A DNA stretch of 64,000 nucleotides from Shewanella frigidimarina (GTDB lineage Bacteria > Pseudomonadota > Gammaproteobacteria > Enterobacterales > Shewanellaceae). A program made the translations under genes and the position numbers. The stretch is from positions 1 to 64,000 of the forward strand of contig NZ_RKKE01000001.1 of assembly GCF_003797125.1 (NCBI RefSeq). Direction: 5' to 3'. Positions 18,517 through 27,735 of this stretch are shown in pieces; positions within the stretch are counted from its first letter, which is position 1, and each line of letters begins with the position of its first letter. The notes under the pieces are model-generated. The model saw only the letters and a list, made by a program, of their open reading frames with translations, was not told the origin of the DNA and did not search any database.

Positions 18517-19332
18517 ATGTTATCAAACCAATATAAGTTCATTGAATGCCGCCTAGAACAAGGGGTGGCAGAGCTCATTTTAAACCGAGTTGAAGTACAT
18601 AATGCCTTTGATGAAGTGATGATTAGCGAGATGATCCAGGCTATCGAACACTTTGCCAAAGACAGTCAATGCAATATGTTGATATTACGTGCTAATGGCA
18701 AAAACTTCAGTGCTGGCGCCGACCTCAATTGGATGCGCAAACAAGCACTGATGGACTTTGACCAAAACCTGACTGATGCCCACCAGCTTGCCAAGCTGAT
18801 GCACGTGTTAGACAAGTTCCCAAAACCAACTATTGCCTTAGTACAAGGCGCAGCCTTTGGTGGTGCATTAGGGCTGATTTGCTGCTGCGATATCGCCATT
18901 GCTAACACCCGTTCAAGCTTTTGTTTAAGCGAAGTGAAGCTAGGGCTTATCCCTGCTGTGATAAGTCCGTATGTGATTCGTGCCATGGGTAATCGCCAAT
19001 CACGCCGCTTTATGCTGACCGCTGAACGCTTTAGTGCTGATGTTGCCTTAACTCATCAAGTTATTCACGAAATTAACGACGACTTAGATGCAGCGGCGGC
19101 TCCTTTTATCACCGCATTTAATGCCAACAGTCCTCAGGGCATGGCATGGGCAAAAAATCTCGTATCGCATTTAGAAAACGGCGTGATTGACGACGCTACG
19201 CTCAATTTTACCAGCGAGCAAATTGCTCGGATTCGTGTATCAGATGAAGGTCAAGAAGGCCTTAATGCTTTCTTTGAAAAACGTACGCCAACATGGCAAA
19301 CCGCTAAATCTGATCCACAAGGAGCCCAATAA
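18517..19332 (+). CDS. liuC: 3-methylglutaconyl-CoA hydratase
   Basis: Enoyl-CoA hydratase/isomerase family enzyme that hydrates 3-methylglutaconyl-CoA to HMG-CoA. 271 residues. Oxyanion-hole segments are FSAGADLNWM and GAAFGGALGLICCCD, and the catalytic Glu is expected in FCLSEVKLGLIPAVISPYV. AAGGAG lies 9 nt before the ATG, and the stop overlaps the liuD ATG. The order B-C-D is usual for liu operons. Confidence 0.93.
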   Translation: MLSNQYKFIECRLEQGVAELILNRVEVHNAFDEVMISEMIQAIEHFAKDSQCNMLILRANGKNFSAGADLNWMRKQALMDFDQNLTDAHQLAKLMHVLDKFPKPTIALVQGAAFGGALGLICCCDIAIANTRSSFCLSEVKLGLIPAVISPYVIRAMGNRQSRRFMLTAERFSADVALTHQVIHEINDDLDAAAAPFITAFNANSPQGMAWAKNLVSHLENGVIDDATLNFTSEQIARIRVSDEGQEGLNAFFEKRTPTWQTAKSDPQGAQ

Positions 19333-21362
19333 TGTTTACCAAATTACTGATTGCTAACCGTGGTGAAATTGCTTGCCGTATTATTAAAACGGCTCAAACC
19401 ATGGGTGTTCGCACCATAGCCCTTTATTCCGATGCTGACAAAGATGCCCGCCATGTAGCCATGGCAGATGAATCGTTTTATCTAGGTGGCAGCGCCCCAG
19501 CGGACTCATATTTAAAAGCTGATTTAATTATCGAGATAGCTAAAAAATCGGGCGCGGAAGCCATTCACCCTGGTTATGGTTTTTTGTCTGAAAATGCCGA
19601 GTTTGCTCGTAAATGTGAGCAAAATGGTATCGCCTTTATCGGCCCTGGCAGTGATGCTATCGATTCGATGGGCAGTAAAAGTGCCGCTAAAGAAATCATG
19701 TCAAAAGCCAATGTGCCCTTAGTGCCGGGTTATCATGGCGACGATCAAACGGATGCTACGTTAATAGCAGAAGCCAAAGCTGTTGGCTTCCCGTTACTGA
19801 TTAAAGCTGCCTATGGTGGTGGTGGTAAAGGAATGCGCATCGTTGAAAACGACGGTGAAATTCTTGAAGCTATTAAATCAGCACGTCGTGAAGCCAGCTC
19901 GTCATTTGGCAATGACAAACTGTTAATGGAACGCTACCTACGTCAACCACGTCATGTTGAAGTGCAAGTGTTTGCCGACACTCAAGGCAACGCTATTTAC
20001 TTATCTGATCGTGACTGCTCAATTCAACGTCGCCATCAAAAAGTGGTTGAAGAAGCACCAGCCCCCGGTTTGTCAGACGAACTACGAGCTCAAATGGGGA
20101 ACGCCGCCGTTGCTGCCGCCAAAGCCATTGATTATGTTGGCGCAGGCACCGTTGAGTTTTTACTGGATACCGACAACAGCTTCTACTTCATGGAAATGAA
20201 CACCCGTTTGCAAGTAGAGCACCCTGTTACCGAAATGGTGACTGGCCAAGACTTAGTAAAATGGCAGCTAGTTGTCGCCAGTGGTGGTGAATTACCGCTG
20301 CGCCAAGATGAAGTGCGTATTCATGGTCATTCATTTGAAGTGCGAATTTACGCTGAAGATCCGCAAAACGAATTTTTACCTGCCAGCGGTAAGCTCAATT
20401 TTTTACGTGAACCAGAACAAAATCGTCACGTGCGTATCGATTCAGGTATTCGTGAAAACGATGTCATCAGTAACTTTTATGACCCTATGATCGCCAAGCT
20501 GATTGTGTGGGATGAGTCGCGCCCTCGCGCACTACAACGTTTAGTACACGCACTTGAGTCATACCAAATCAGTGGCCTTAAACATAACATCGAGTTTTTA
20601 GCCAACATTGCTGAACACCCAGCTTTTGCTGCGGCAGACTTCTGTACTGACTTTATTGAGCGTTATGGCGACACCTTAATTGGTGACGCTGCTATTGAAG
20701 CAGATACCGCGTTAGCACTAGCAGGACTTTTCCAAGTGTTGTCACGTAAACAAGCGGCAAAAGCGTTGGCCATAAACAGTGCTGACCCGTATTCACCTTG
20801 GGGCCTAGTGAGCGGCTTTAGACTAAACAGTTCAAGCGTGCATCGTGTGTCGTTATTAACTGACGCATCCGCCGAAGTACAACAGCATGACTTGCTACTG
20901 ACTGCCGTTGGCGAACAATATCAATTGTGTTTACATGACCAAATGTTGACGTTAGCGGGTGAACTTAAAGCCGATTTACTCCTAGCTGAGATTAATGGCC
21001 ATAAGAGCAAAATCCCTGTAAGCCATCAAGGCGATGACTTTACGCTCTTTTTACCTTCTGGCAGTTATCACTTTAAAGCCATATTGGCTCAAGTGATTGA
21101 AGAAGTGATTAACCATGCAGATAAGCTTAAAGCACCAATGAATGGCACTGTTGTGACTCATTTAGTGGAAGTGGGCGAACAAGTCAAAGCGGGCCAAGGT
21201 TTATTAGTGATGGAAGCCATGAAAATGGAATACACCATCGAAGCGCCGTTTGATGGCGTGGTGAGCGAGTTTTATTTCCAAAGCGGTGAGCTTGTCAGTG
21301 ACGGTGCACAATTATTAAACGTTGAACCATTAGCCTCTGAAGCTAACGTCGAGGAAGCGTAA
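19332..21362 (+). CDS. liuD: methylcrotonyl-CoA carboxylase biotin-containing (alpha) subunit
   Basis: ATP-dependent biotin carboxylase fused to a biotin carrier domain. It makes carboxybiotin for LiuB. 676 residues: biotin carboxylase N domain (LIANRGEIACRIIKTA), ATP-grasp with glycine-rich AAYGGGGKGMRIV, active site MNTRLQVEHPVTEMVTG, a linker domain, and a C-terminal biotinyl domain with VMEAMKMEY (Lys631 biotinylated). The start overlaps liuC and liuE starts directly after the stop, so the genes are tightly coupled. Confidence 0.95.
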   Translation: MFTKLLIANRGEIACRIIKTAQTMGVRTIALYSDADKDARHVAMADESFYLGGSAPADSYLKADLIIEIAKKSGAEAIHPGYGFLSENAEFARKCEQNGIAFIGPGSDAIDSMGSKSAAKEIMSKANVPLVPGYHGDDQTDATLIAEAKAVGFPLLIKAAYGGGGKGMRIVENDGEILEAIKSARREASSSFGNDKLLMERYLRQPRHVEVQVFADTQGNAIYLSDRDCSIQRRHQKVVEEAPAPGLSDELRAQMGNAAVAAAKAIDYVGAGTVEFLLDTDNSFYFMEMNTRLQVEHPVTEMVTGQDLVKWQLVVASGGELPLRQDEVRIHGHSFEVRIYAEDPQNEFLPASGKLNFLREPEQNRHVRIDSGIRENDVISNFYDPMIAKLIVWDESRPRALQRLVHALESYQISGLKHNIEFLANIAEHPAFAAADFCTDFIERYGDTLIGDAAIEADTALALAGLFQVLSRKQAAKALAINSADPYSPWGLVSGFRLNSSSVHRVSLLTDASAEVQQHDLLLTAVGEQYQLCLHDQMLTLAGELKADLLLAEINGHKSKIPVSHQGDDFTLFLPSGSYHFKAILAQVIEEVINHADKLKAPMNGTVVTHLVEVGEQVKAGQGLLVMEAMKMEYTIEAPFDGVVSEFYFQSGELVSDGAQLLNVEPLASEANVEEA

Positions 21363-22253
21363 ATGTTACCGACTAAAGTGAGCATTTTTGAAGTCGGCGC
21401 GCGTGACGGTTTACAAAACGAAGTGCCGGTGACCACTGCAGACAAACTCACGCTAATCACACAACTTGGTGATGCAGGTATTAAGCGTATTGAAGCAGGC
21501 AGCTTTGTGTCACCCAAATGGGTGCCACAAATGGCCGATTCCGATGCCGTATTACAGCAAATCAAACGACAAGCTGGTGTGGTTTACAGTGCATTAACAC
21601 CTAACCTAAAAGGGTTTGAACTAGCCCTTGCTGCAGGTGCGGACGAAGTGGCTATTTTTGGCGCAGCATCAGAAAGCTTCAGTCAAAAAAATATTAATTG
21701 CTCAATCGATGAGTCAATCGAGCGCTTTATTCCGTTAATGGAAGCCGCCAAACAACATGGGATTGCAGTGCGTGGCTACGTGTCTTGTGTACTCGGTTGT
21801 CCGTACGAAGGCGACATTGCAGTGAGTGAAGTCGCTAGAGTATCAGAGATCCTTTTCCAGATGGGTTGCTACGAAATCTCATTAGGCGACACCATCGGCG
21901 TTGGCACTCCCAATAAAGCCCGGCAAATGGTTGAGGCTGTCGCCAAAGTGGTTCCTGTTGATAAGTTAGCTTTGCATTTTCACGACACATACGGCCAAGC
22001 GTTAGCCAACATACTTGCCTGCCTTGAAACCGGTGTCAGCGTGTTTGATGCTTCAGTTGCTGGTCTTGGTGGTTGTCCATATGCAAAAGGGGCATCGGGC
22101 AATCTCGCCACAGAAGATTTGGTGTATATGCTTCATGGCATGGGGATTGATACCGGTATTGACCTCGCTAAGCTTGCACTGGCGGGCGATACCATTAGCC
22201 ACGCATTAGGCCGAAGTAATGGGTCTAAAGTGGCAAATGCAATCAGAACATAA
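21363..22253 (+). CDS. liuE: hydroxymethylglutaryl-CoA lyase
   Basis: Cleaves HMG-CoA to acetoacetate and acetyl-CoA, the last specific step of leucine breakdown. 296-residue TIM-barrel. The metal/catalytic motifs are [13 protein letters not shown] at the N terminus, [12 protein letters not shown] (metal-binding His pair) and the mobile loop [14 protein letters not shown] with the catalytic Cys. No gap after liuD. Acetoacetate is then activated by the CoA-transferase encoded just downstream. Confidence 0.95.
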   Translation: MLPTKVSIFEVGARDGLQNEVPVTTADKLTLITQLGDAGIKRIEAGSFVSPKWVPQMADSDAVLQQIKRQAGVVYSALTPNLKGFELALAAGADEVAIFGAASESFSQKNINCSIDESIERFIPLMEAAKQHGIAVRGYVSCVLGCPYEGDIAVSEVARVSEILFQMGCYEISLGDTIGVGTPNKARQMVEAVAKVVPVDKLALHFHDTYGQALANILACLETGVSVFDASVAGLGGCPYAKGASGNLATEDLVYMLHGMGIDTGIDLAKLALAGDTISHALGRSNGSKVANAIRT

Positions 22254-22319
22254 TCACATATACTCACAGGGGTGAGGCAAATCGCTTGCCCTTGGAACAT
22301 AACAAATAAGGACAACAAG

Positions 22320-23024
22320 ATGGCAGGATTCAATAAAGTCGTCCACAGCTATGAAGAAGCACTAGCAGGACTGAATGACAACATGACCATTATGGTCGGC
22401 GGATTTGGTTTATGTGGTATTCCTGAAGGTTTAATTAACCACATGGTTAAATTGGGTGTAAAAGGCTTAACCGCTATTTCAAACAACGCTGGCGTTGATG
22501 ATTTTGGTTTAGGTTTATTACTTAAACAACATCAAATTTCGACCATGATAGCCTCTTATGTTGGCGAAAATGCCACCTTTGAACAACAAATGTTGTCTGG
22601 TGAGCTTAATGTGATACTCACGCCACAAGGCACATTGGCTGAAAAAATTCGTGCTGGCGGCGCGGGTATTCCGGCATTTTTCACCGCGACAGGTTACGGA
22701 ACGCCGATTGCTGACGGAAAAGAAACCCGTGAAATTAAAGGTCGTCACTACGTATTAGAAGAATCATTAACGGCAGATTTTGCCTTAGTTCGCGCCTGGA
22801 AAGCCGACACCATGGGTAATTTGGTGTTTCGCAAAACCGCCGCTAACTTCAATCCAATGATGGCCACCGCAGGTAAAATTACCGTGGTTGAAGCTGAAGA
22901 GATTGTTGAACCAGGTGAGTTAGATCCAAACCATATTCATACACCGGGTATATATGTTGATCGCGTTATCAAAGCCAGCTTTGAGAAACGAATTGAGCAA
23001 CGTACCGTCAAAGCTGCGAAATAA
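22320..23024 (+). CDS. scoA: 3-oxoacid CoA-transferase subunit A
   Basis: Alpha subunit of a heteromeric CoA-transferase, probably succinyl-CoA:acetoacetate, which recovers acetoacetate made by LiuE. 234 residues from ATG 22320, chosen because AAGGA at 22308-22312 is well spaced; the in-frame extension to 22272 lacks support. The glycine-rich signature is [14 protein letters not shown]. Alternative family names are AtoD, or IvdF in Shewanella. Confidence 0.9.
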   Translation: MAGFNKVVHSYEEALAGLNDNMTIMVGGFGLCGIPEGLINHMVKLGVKGLTAISNNAGVDDFGLGLLLKQHQISTMIASYVGENATFEQQMLSGELNVILTPQGTLAEKIRAGGAGIPAFFTATGYGTPIADGKETREIKGRHYVLEESLTADFALVRAWKADTMGNLVFRKTAANFNPMMATAGKITVVEAEEIVEPGELDPNHIHTPGIYVDRVIKASFEKRIEQRTVKAAK

Positions 23025-23037
23025 GGGAGACAACACC

Positions 23038-23694
23038 ATGGCACTGACCAGAGAACAACTCGCCCAGCGCGTAGCAAAAGAATTACAAGACGGTTTTTAC
23101 GTTAATTTAGGTATTGGGATCCCTACCCTTGTGGCTAACTATATTCCTCAAGGCATGCAAGTGATGCTGCAATCTGAAAACGGTTTACTCGGCATGGGCG
23201 AGTTTCCGACAGAAGAAAACATTGATGCCGACCTTATCAACGCCGGCAAACAAACGGTTACCGCAGTGGCTGGCGCGTCATTCTTTTCATCAGCAGAAAG
23301 CTTTGCGATGATCCGTGGCGGCCACGTAGATCTCACCGTGTTAGGCGCATTTGAAGTTGATGTTAACGGCTCTATCGCCTCATGGATGATCCCAGGAAAA
23401 CTGATTAAAGGCATGGGCGGTGCAATGGATTTAGTCGCTGGCGCTGACAACATTATTGTCACCATGATGCATGCAGACAAATACGGCAACTCAAAGTTAT
23501 TGTCAAAATGCGAACTGCCATTGACGGGTTATGGTTGCATTAAACGCGTAATGACAGATTTGGCCTTTATGGAAATTAAAGATGGCGCTTTCCATTTACT
23601 TGAACGTGCCCCTGGCGTGTCTGTTGAAGAAATCGTCACAAAAACAGCTGGTAAGTTAGTGGTACCAGACCATGTGCCAGAAATGACTTTTTAA
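23038..23694 (+). CDS. scoB: 3-oxoacid CoA-transferase subunit B
   Basis: Beta subunit carrying the catalytic glutamate in SENGLLGMG, which forms the glutamyl-CoA thioester intermediate. 218 residues from ATG 23038, with AAGGGAG at 23023-23029. The longer frame from 22954 overlaps scoA and is unlikely. The N-terminal NLGIGIPTLVANYIP is a family signature. Last gene of the liu operon, followed by a terminator. Confidence 0.92.
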   Translation: MALTREQLAQRVAKELQDGFYVNLGIGIPTLVANYIPQGMQVMLQSENGLLGMGEFPTEENIDADLINAGKQTVTAVAGASFFSSAESFAMIRGGHVDLTVLGAFEVDVNGSIASWMIPGKLIKGMGGAMDLVAGADNIIVTMMHADKYGNSKLLSKCELPLTGYGCIKRVMTDLAFMEIKDGAFHLLERAPGVSVEEIVTKTAGKLVVPDHVPEMTF

Positions 23695-23718
23695 TTAATC
23701 TTAAATGGTTAATATAAC

Positions 23719-23760
23719 AAAGCCCGCCACTCTGGATATACTCAGTAATGCGGGCTTTTT
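23719..23760 (+). terminator. terminator of the liu operon
   Basis: AAAGCCCGC pairs with GCGGGCTTT around a 21-nt loop and is followed by T5. Flanking A and T runs could let it serve the convergent usp gene as well. Confidence 0.8.
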
Positions 23761-23832
23761 GTATTTTTTAAAATGACAACTAACTAAAAGTACCTAACGG
23801 TTCGTTGATGTGACCGTTAATTTGCAGAAAAA

Positions 23833-24714
23833 CTACCAGGTTAAAGGCGCAAGCAGTTGATCATCTGCTGGAATAATCAATACGTTACTGCGCATTCGCT
23901 CTAAAACCAACTCAGCAGTATTACCTATAATCCGTCCTAATAATCCTTCTCGTTGCCGAGCACCAATCACAAAATATTCACTCTTCAATCTGCAGGCTAG
24001 CTCAAACAAGCACAGCTCAGGCTCACCAGCAATAATGTGGATACATTCGGGATCCATATTAAATTGAGCAATCTGTTTTTGATGATCTTTATATGCCTTT
24101 TTAACAAGAGCATGTGTATCAATCAAATCCATATCTCGTAATATTTTGGGTACCCTAAGCACAAAAGCTAAATGTAATTTGGTCCCTGTAGCTTCTGCAA
24201 GTTGCTTACCATATGCCACCACAACGCTATTGAGCTGTTGTTTAATAGGATCATGAGTAGCAAGATCGACAGCCATCAACGTTGCATTGCCTTTATTAAG
24301 TGGATTATCGGTTAACAATAATAACGGGATCCGCGTATGGCGTATCAGCTGCCAGTCAGTGGGTAAATAATGGTCGGCATGATGTACAGCCTTCACCATA
24401 AGATCAAACCCATGACGAATAGAATGATGACAGGCATGTTCAAATAAATATTTGCTCCACACCATGTGTACCGGAATATCTTCACCTTTAAGATCCAAGA
24501 GATGCTGCTTTAATTCAGCTTCTCGTTGATCCATTAACTGTTTTTGAGCAACGCTGACTAAACGAGGGTTATAACTTTCAGGACCACTAAAATAAGCATA
24601 AGAATAAGCAAAGACTTCCGCATTTTTGTTCAATTGCTTTGCCAGTTGCAAACCGCTGGCTACTGCGTCGGTATGCGCCTGTTCCATTTGTGCAATAATA
24701 AACACTTTGTCCAT
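23833..24714 (-). CDS. tandem-domain universal stress protein (UspE-like)
   Basis: A 293-residue cytoplasmic protein with two UspA-type domains (about 1-140 and 145-290). The second retains the nucleotide-binding-like pattern VIGARQREGLLGRIIGNTAE. The first has FDLMVKAVHH in the equivalent place and seems to lack it. Tandem Usp proteins of the UspE type act in stress survival and are often induced under oxygen limitation. A perfect FNR/EtrA box lies about 245 bp upstream, which fits such control if the promoter is that distant. Confidence 0.88.
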   Translation of the reverse strand: MDKVFIIAQMEQAHTDAVASGLQLAKQLNKNAEVFAYSYAYFSGPESYNPRLVSVAQKQLMDQREAELKQHLLDLKGEDIPVHMVWSKYLFEHACHHSIRHGFDLMVKAVHHADHYLPTDWQLIRHTRIPLLLLTDNPLNKGNATLMAVDLATHDPIKQQLNSVVVAYGKQLAEATGTKLHLAFVLRVPKILRDMDLIDTHALVKKAYKDHQKQIAQFNMDPECIHIIAGEPELCLFELACRLKSEYFVIGARQREGLLGRIIGNTAELVLERMRSNVLIIPADDQLLAPLTW

Positions 24715-25947
24715 TTAAATCTCCTTATACAAGCCAATTTTTACTGTGCAAAACGCTTGAAAAAAATCAATTTACTCCATTAAACAAACATCTATCGGTA
24801 AGCTTAACAAAGCTGATGAGTAGGCTTCCCCAACTAATTATCTCGCTAATACTCCACTAGCAAAAATGAAGTTAAAAAACTGAGCAAAACATGAGCAAGT
24901 AACTATTTTTAGATTAGCCAATAGCGTAAGTTTGTGCTCAAGTATCGGTACAAAAGTTGATCGAAATCAACTTTTGTAAAGCAATATGAATCAATTATAT
25001 ATTAACCAACTTAGCGCAGAGATATGGCAAAAGACAACTTTGTTATGTCACTCATTCTGGTTGCTGATAGAGTTTTGGATGAACTTAGTGACCGACAAAG
25101 AGGCCAATCGCAGTAGGAGAAGCCACTGCGAGATTAATACTCCAATGGAATGCTTTTTTTGAAGCCTGAAGTAAAAAAGGATACCGATATGTGGTTGTTC
25201 CAATTTTTCAGAAGCAGATAAAAACGTCAAAATTACAGTACCTGATATTACAGTGATACTACGCTACTCAATATAATGATGGGCTGATGCCAAATTAATC
25301 TAAATGTTTATATTGGAATGCTCCTAAAACCTTGGCCAATAATTGTTGACCACTACCTTTGGATCTTCCCTTTAATACACGGTGATGTTCTCAAATGGTG
25401 GTATTAAAAAAAATGTGATTAGGTGATAACTAACACTATGAATATATAAACTTTTTAGTTTTCACCACATTGAAGAAAAATAATTTTTGATGATGCAGTA
25501 AGCAATTAAATACCATAATATTCGTCACTCGAAGTTATAAATAGATTGGTCTATCTGGACAGGAATTCTCTGAAGTGCGCTAGGTTCCATTACATAAATG
25601 TAGGTAAATATTGCTTCTATCAATAACTAGAAGTAACTAAATTAAAAAGCTTTCTGGTCATTTAATTATGTAAATAGCGCTAGCAACGTTCACTTTTGGT
25701 GGAGTCCAATTGTACCCATTCAGAAATACTACGAACTAAACGGGATCACCATCTACACTTTGTGTGGAGAACGATAAATAATTGCGCCACTACGAATAAT
25801 CGAGCATTTTACAAAGCATATTTAGTAAATTAGCAGTTCATAGATTGGCTGCTGTCGCTGGTTAGGAGAAGTAAGGGTTGCTCCTGATAATGATGCCGTA
25901 TATGGATGTATAACACTATATAACGAAATGACTCTAGGGGATAAAGG
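24715..25947. other. 1.2-kb AT-rich region without an intact gene
   Basis: Stops are dense in all frames. The only frames noted are short, for example a minus-strand 60-codon frame at 25048-25230 with no recognisable family. Fragments such as 24 or so open codons on the minus strand near 25310-25400 hint at decayed coding sequence, but I could not name a family. The region holds the FNR-type box near its left end and the start signal of the Mrp operon at its right end. It marks a change to visibly higher GC at 25948. Confidence 0.6.
24949..24978. promoter_or_regulatory. FNR/EtrA-type box within a 12-bp inverted repeat
   Basis: TTGAT-CGAA-ATCAA (24957-24970) is a perfect match to the FNR/EtrA consensus TTGAT-N4-ATCAA. 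The palindrome extends to 12 bp on each arm (TACAAAAGTTGA / TCAACTTTTGTA). It is 243 bp upstream of the usp start codon and about 970 bp before the Mrp operon, so usp is the more likely target. Confidence 0.65.
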
Positions 25948-26499
25948 ATGAGTAGATTATCAAGTAAAAGCTGGTTGAACGATTTGATGAATATTCATTT
26001 TCGAATAGCATGGTTTCGTGTGGTTGCTTTTGCCTTTATGTGGGTAATGCTTACTGAGGGGTCAGTAAACTCATGGTTGGTTGGCGCTCCGATAGTGCTC
26101 GTTGCTACGTTGATAAGTATGGTACTGGTATCTCCTTTTTCCTGCTCGGTGATTCACTCTGTACGCTTCGTGCCTTTTTTTATTTGGAACTCACTTCGTG
26201 GTGGCGCCAATGTAGCGTGGTGCGCATTAAATCCAAAAATTCCCATAGCCCCGGGCCTAATTGATTTCCCCTTACGTCTGCCACCAGGAATATCCCGTGT
26301 ATTCATGGCTAATACTGTCAGTCTGCTACCTGGTACATTGAGTGTCAATTTGGGGAAAAACCATTTAAAAGTTCATGTGCTTGATACACGAAAAAATGTG
26401 TTGTCGGAACTAATGACGTTAGAAAAAATAGTTGCCAAAATGTTCAATATCTCTTTGCACGATGGAAAAGGAGATGAATGCAATGAAAATATTTTATAA
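25948..26499 (+). CDS. mrpE: Mrp antiporter subunit E (MnhE family)
   Basis: Membrane subunit of a Mrp-type cation/proton antiporter, first of the locus. 183 residues with two or three N-terminal hydrophobic helices, then the family signature VFMANTVSLLPGTLSVNL and a cytoplasmic C-terminal segment VHVLDTRKN. TAGGGG lies 7 nt before the ATG. In the Mrp complex E, F and G form an end module of small membrane subunits. The DNA from here to 33229 is clearly richer in G and C than its flanks. Confidence 0.9.
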   Translation: MSRLSSKSWLNDLMNIHFRIAWFRVVAFAFMWVMLTEGSVNSWLVGAPIVLVATLISMVLVSPFSCSVIHSVRFVPFFIWNSLRGGANVAWCALNPKIPIAPGLIDFPLRLPPGISRVFMANTVSLLPGTLSVNLGKNHLKVHVLDTRKNVLSELMTLEKIVAKMFNISLHDGKGDECNENIL

Positions 26500-26671
26500 A
26501 AGGTTTTGCCTGCTGGAAACAACGAAGTTGGCGTGCAAGAGCTGGAATGTATTAGATGTATATGGCTTTATTATGGGGAATACTGCGGAATCAATCCTGA
26601 ATCAGATTAATTGCTTCCTAAACGCAATCAAACCACTAGGCCTTAAAACGCCTGCTAAATTGGACGATTAA
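26483..26671 (+). CDS. small hypothetical ORF inside the Mrp operon
   Basis: Possible 62-residue protein (MKIFYKRFCLLETTKLACK...). ATG 26483 has AAAAGGAG 10 nt upstream and overlaps the mrpE stop, as expected for translational coupling. It contains three Cys in the first half and no membrane segment. I recognise no family. Mrp operons do not usually have a gene here. It may be a real accessory gene or leftover sequence. Confidence 0.35.
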   Translation: MKIFYKRFCLLETTKLACKSWNVLDVYGFIMGNTAESILNQINCFLNAIKPLGLKTPAKLDD

Positions 26672-26677
26672 ATCCGT

Positions 26678-26956
26678 ATGCAAACTCTATATGTCTCACT
26701 GGCTTTGTTCCTTTTACTGAACCTCATTGTTGGAATGTGGAGGGTGTTACGCGGCCCCACGGCAGCTGATCGCATGTTAACGGCACAGTTATTTGGCACC
26801 ACATCAGTGGCGGTAATGTTATTACTGGCTCAAGCGACAGACAAACCAGCTCTTCATGATGTGGCATTAGTATTCGCCTTACTTGCTGCGGTAACCGCGG
26901 TAACCTTTGTCCGGCGAGTCTGGGGCGATAGGGAGACAAAGCATGACACTCATTAA
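26678..26956 (+). CDS. mrpF: Mrp antiporter subunit F
   Basis: A 92-residue MnhF/PhaF-family protein with three membrane helices. The family motif is RVLRGPTAADRMLTAQLFG followed by ALVFALLAAVTAVTF. It overlaps the start of mrpG by 14 bp and follows the small ORF by 6 bp. Confidence 0.92.
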   Translation: MQTLYVSLALFLLLNLIVGMWRVLRGPTAADRMLTAQLFGTTSVAVMLLLAQATDKPALHDVALVFALLAAVTAVTFVRRVWGDRETKHDTH

Positions 26957-27242
26957 TGTCCTATCCAGCATCCTACTCTTCACTGGGGGCGCCTTCTTCC
27001 TAGCAGGCACTCTGGGCTTATTGCGATTTCCAGATGTATACACTCGCTTGCATGCTTTGACCAAAGCCGACAACGTGGGTCTGGGTATGGTGGTCGCAGG
27101 ATTAGCAGTTCAGGCACAAAGCTGGGTCATCGTTGGGAAATTGCTACTTATCTGGGCTTTTGTGATGCTTGCCAGTGCAACCACTTCCCATTTGATTGCA
27201 AGACGTGCATTGCAGCGAGGTATCAAGCCTTGGAAACGTTAA
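26943..27242 (+). CDS. mrpG: Mrp antiporter subunit G
   Basis: A 99-residue MnhG/PhaG-family protein with three membrane helices. The signature GTLGLLRFPDVYTRLHALTK is clear, followed by the motif DNVGLGMVV. I use ATG 26943 with GGGAG 7 nt upstream; the frame from 26907 would begin deep inside mrpF. The downstream gene's TTG start lies inside its 3' end. Confidence 0.95.
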   Translation: MTLINVLSSILLFTGGAFFLAGTLGLLRFPDVYTRLHALTKADNVGLGMVVAGLAVQAQSWVIVGKLLLIWAFVMLASATTSHLIARRALQRGIKPWKR

Positions 27243-27562
27243 GCCTCCTTTACTGGGGGTTTGATAGCCTGTTAGTAATCGGCTTATTTTACCTAGCCTG
27301 GCAAGCTCTCGCCAGCCCAGATATGTTCAAATCGATTGTGCTGTTTATCAGTTTCGGATTATTAATGGCTTTAGCTTGGGTAAGGCTCAATGCTCCTGAT
27401 ATCGCTCTGGCTGAGGCGGCTATTGGTGCAGGCCTGACTGGCGCCCTGTTACTGGCCGCGTATGCGCGGCTAAAGGATCCCCGTGTTGATGAGTCTAACA
27501 GTGAGGAAGCGCAGCCAATTATTCCGCATAAATCGATTGAAGGTGATACAAATGATGAGTAA
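27230..27562 (+). CDS. MrpA C-terminal-type subunit (MbhD-like, DUF4040)
   Basis: A 110-residue, three-helix protein equivalent to the MbhD-like part of the MrpA C terminus. The signature NAPDIALAEAAIGAGLTGALLLAAY is recognisable in 55-80. It begins with TTG, with GCGAGG 9 nt upstream, and overlaps mrpG by 13 bp. In most bacterial Mrp systems this segment is fused to the NuoL-like MrpA; here it stands alone as in archaeal Mbh-type gene clusters. The hydrophilic tail of about 25 residues is variable. Confidence 0.85.
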   Translation: METLSLLYWGFDSLLVIGLFYLAWQALASPDMFKSIVLFISFGLLMALAWVRLNAPDIALAEAAIGAGLTGALLLAAYARLKDPRVDESNSEEAQPIIPHKSIEGDTNDE

Positions 27563-27734
27563 AAAGATACTTGGATACTCGAATCAGTATGAACCTGATG
27601 CTAATAATATGTCATTGATAGATATTGGCAGCATTATGACTCCCCTTCCCCTCGTCAGAGATTTCTGTGTGGTTTCCTTTTATAAGCTGCTACCCAGCCA
27701 ACGTCAGGTGGCAGCTCAAAATCAGGAGAGATGA
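27552..27734 (+). CDS. second small hypothetical ORF inside the Mrp operon
   Basis: Possible 60-residue protein (MMSKKILGYSNQYEPD...). AAGGTG at 27540-27545 is well placed for ATG 27552 or 27555, and the frame overlaps the stop of the preceding subunit. It has no strong membrane helix and no recognised family. It fills a position that in Mbh-type operons would hold nothing extra. It may be spurious. Confidence 0.3.
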   Translation: MMSKKILGYSNQYEPDANNMSLIDIGSIMTPLPLVRDFCVVSFYKLLPSQRQVAAQNQER

Positions 27735-27735
27735 T

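Noticed and set aside
25048..25230. 60-residue minus-strand frame in the gene-poor region
   Set aside because: No start signal, no recognisable family, and the surrounding DNA is rich in stops. Not called as a gene.
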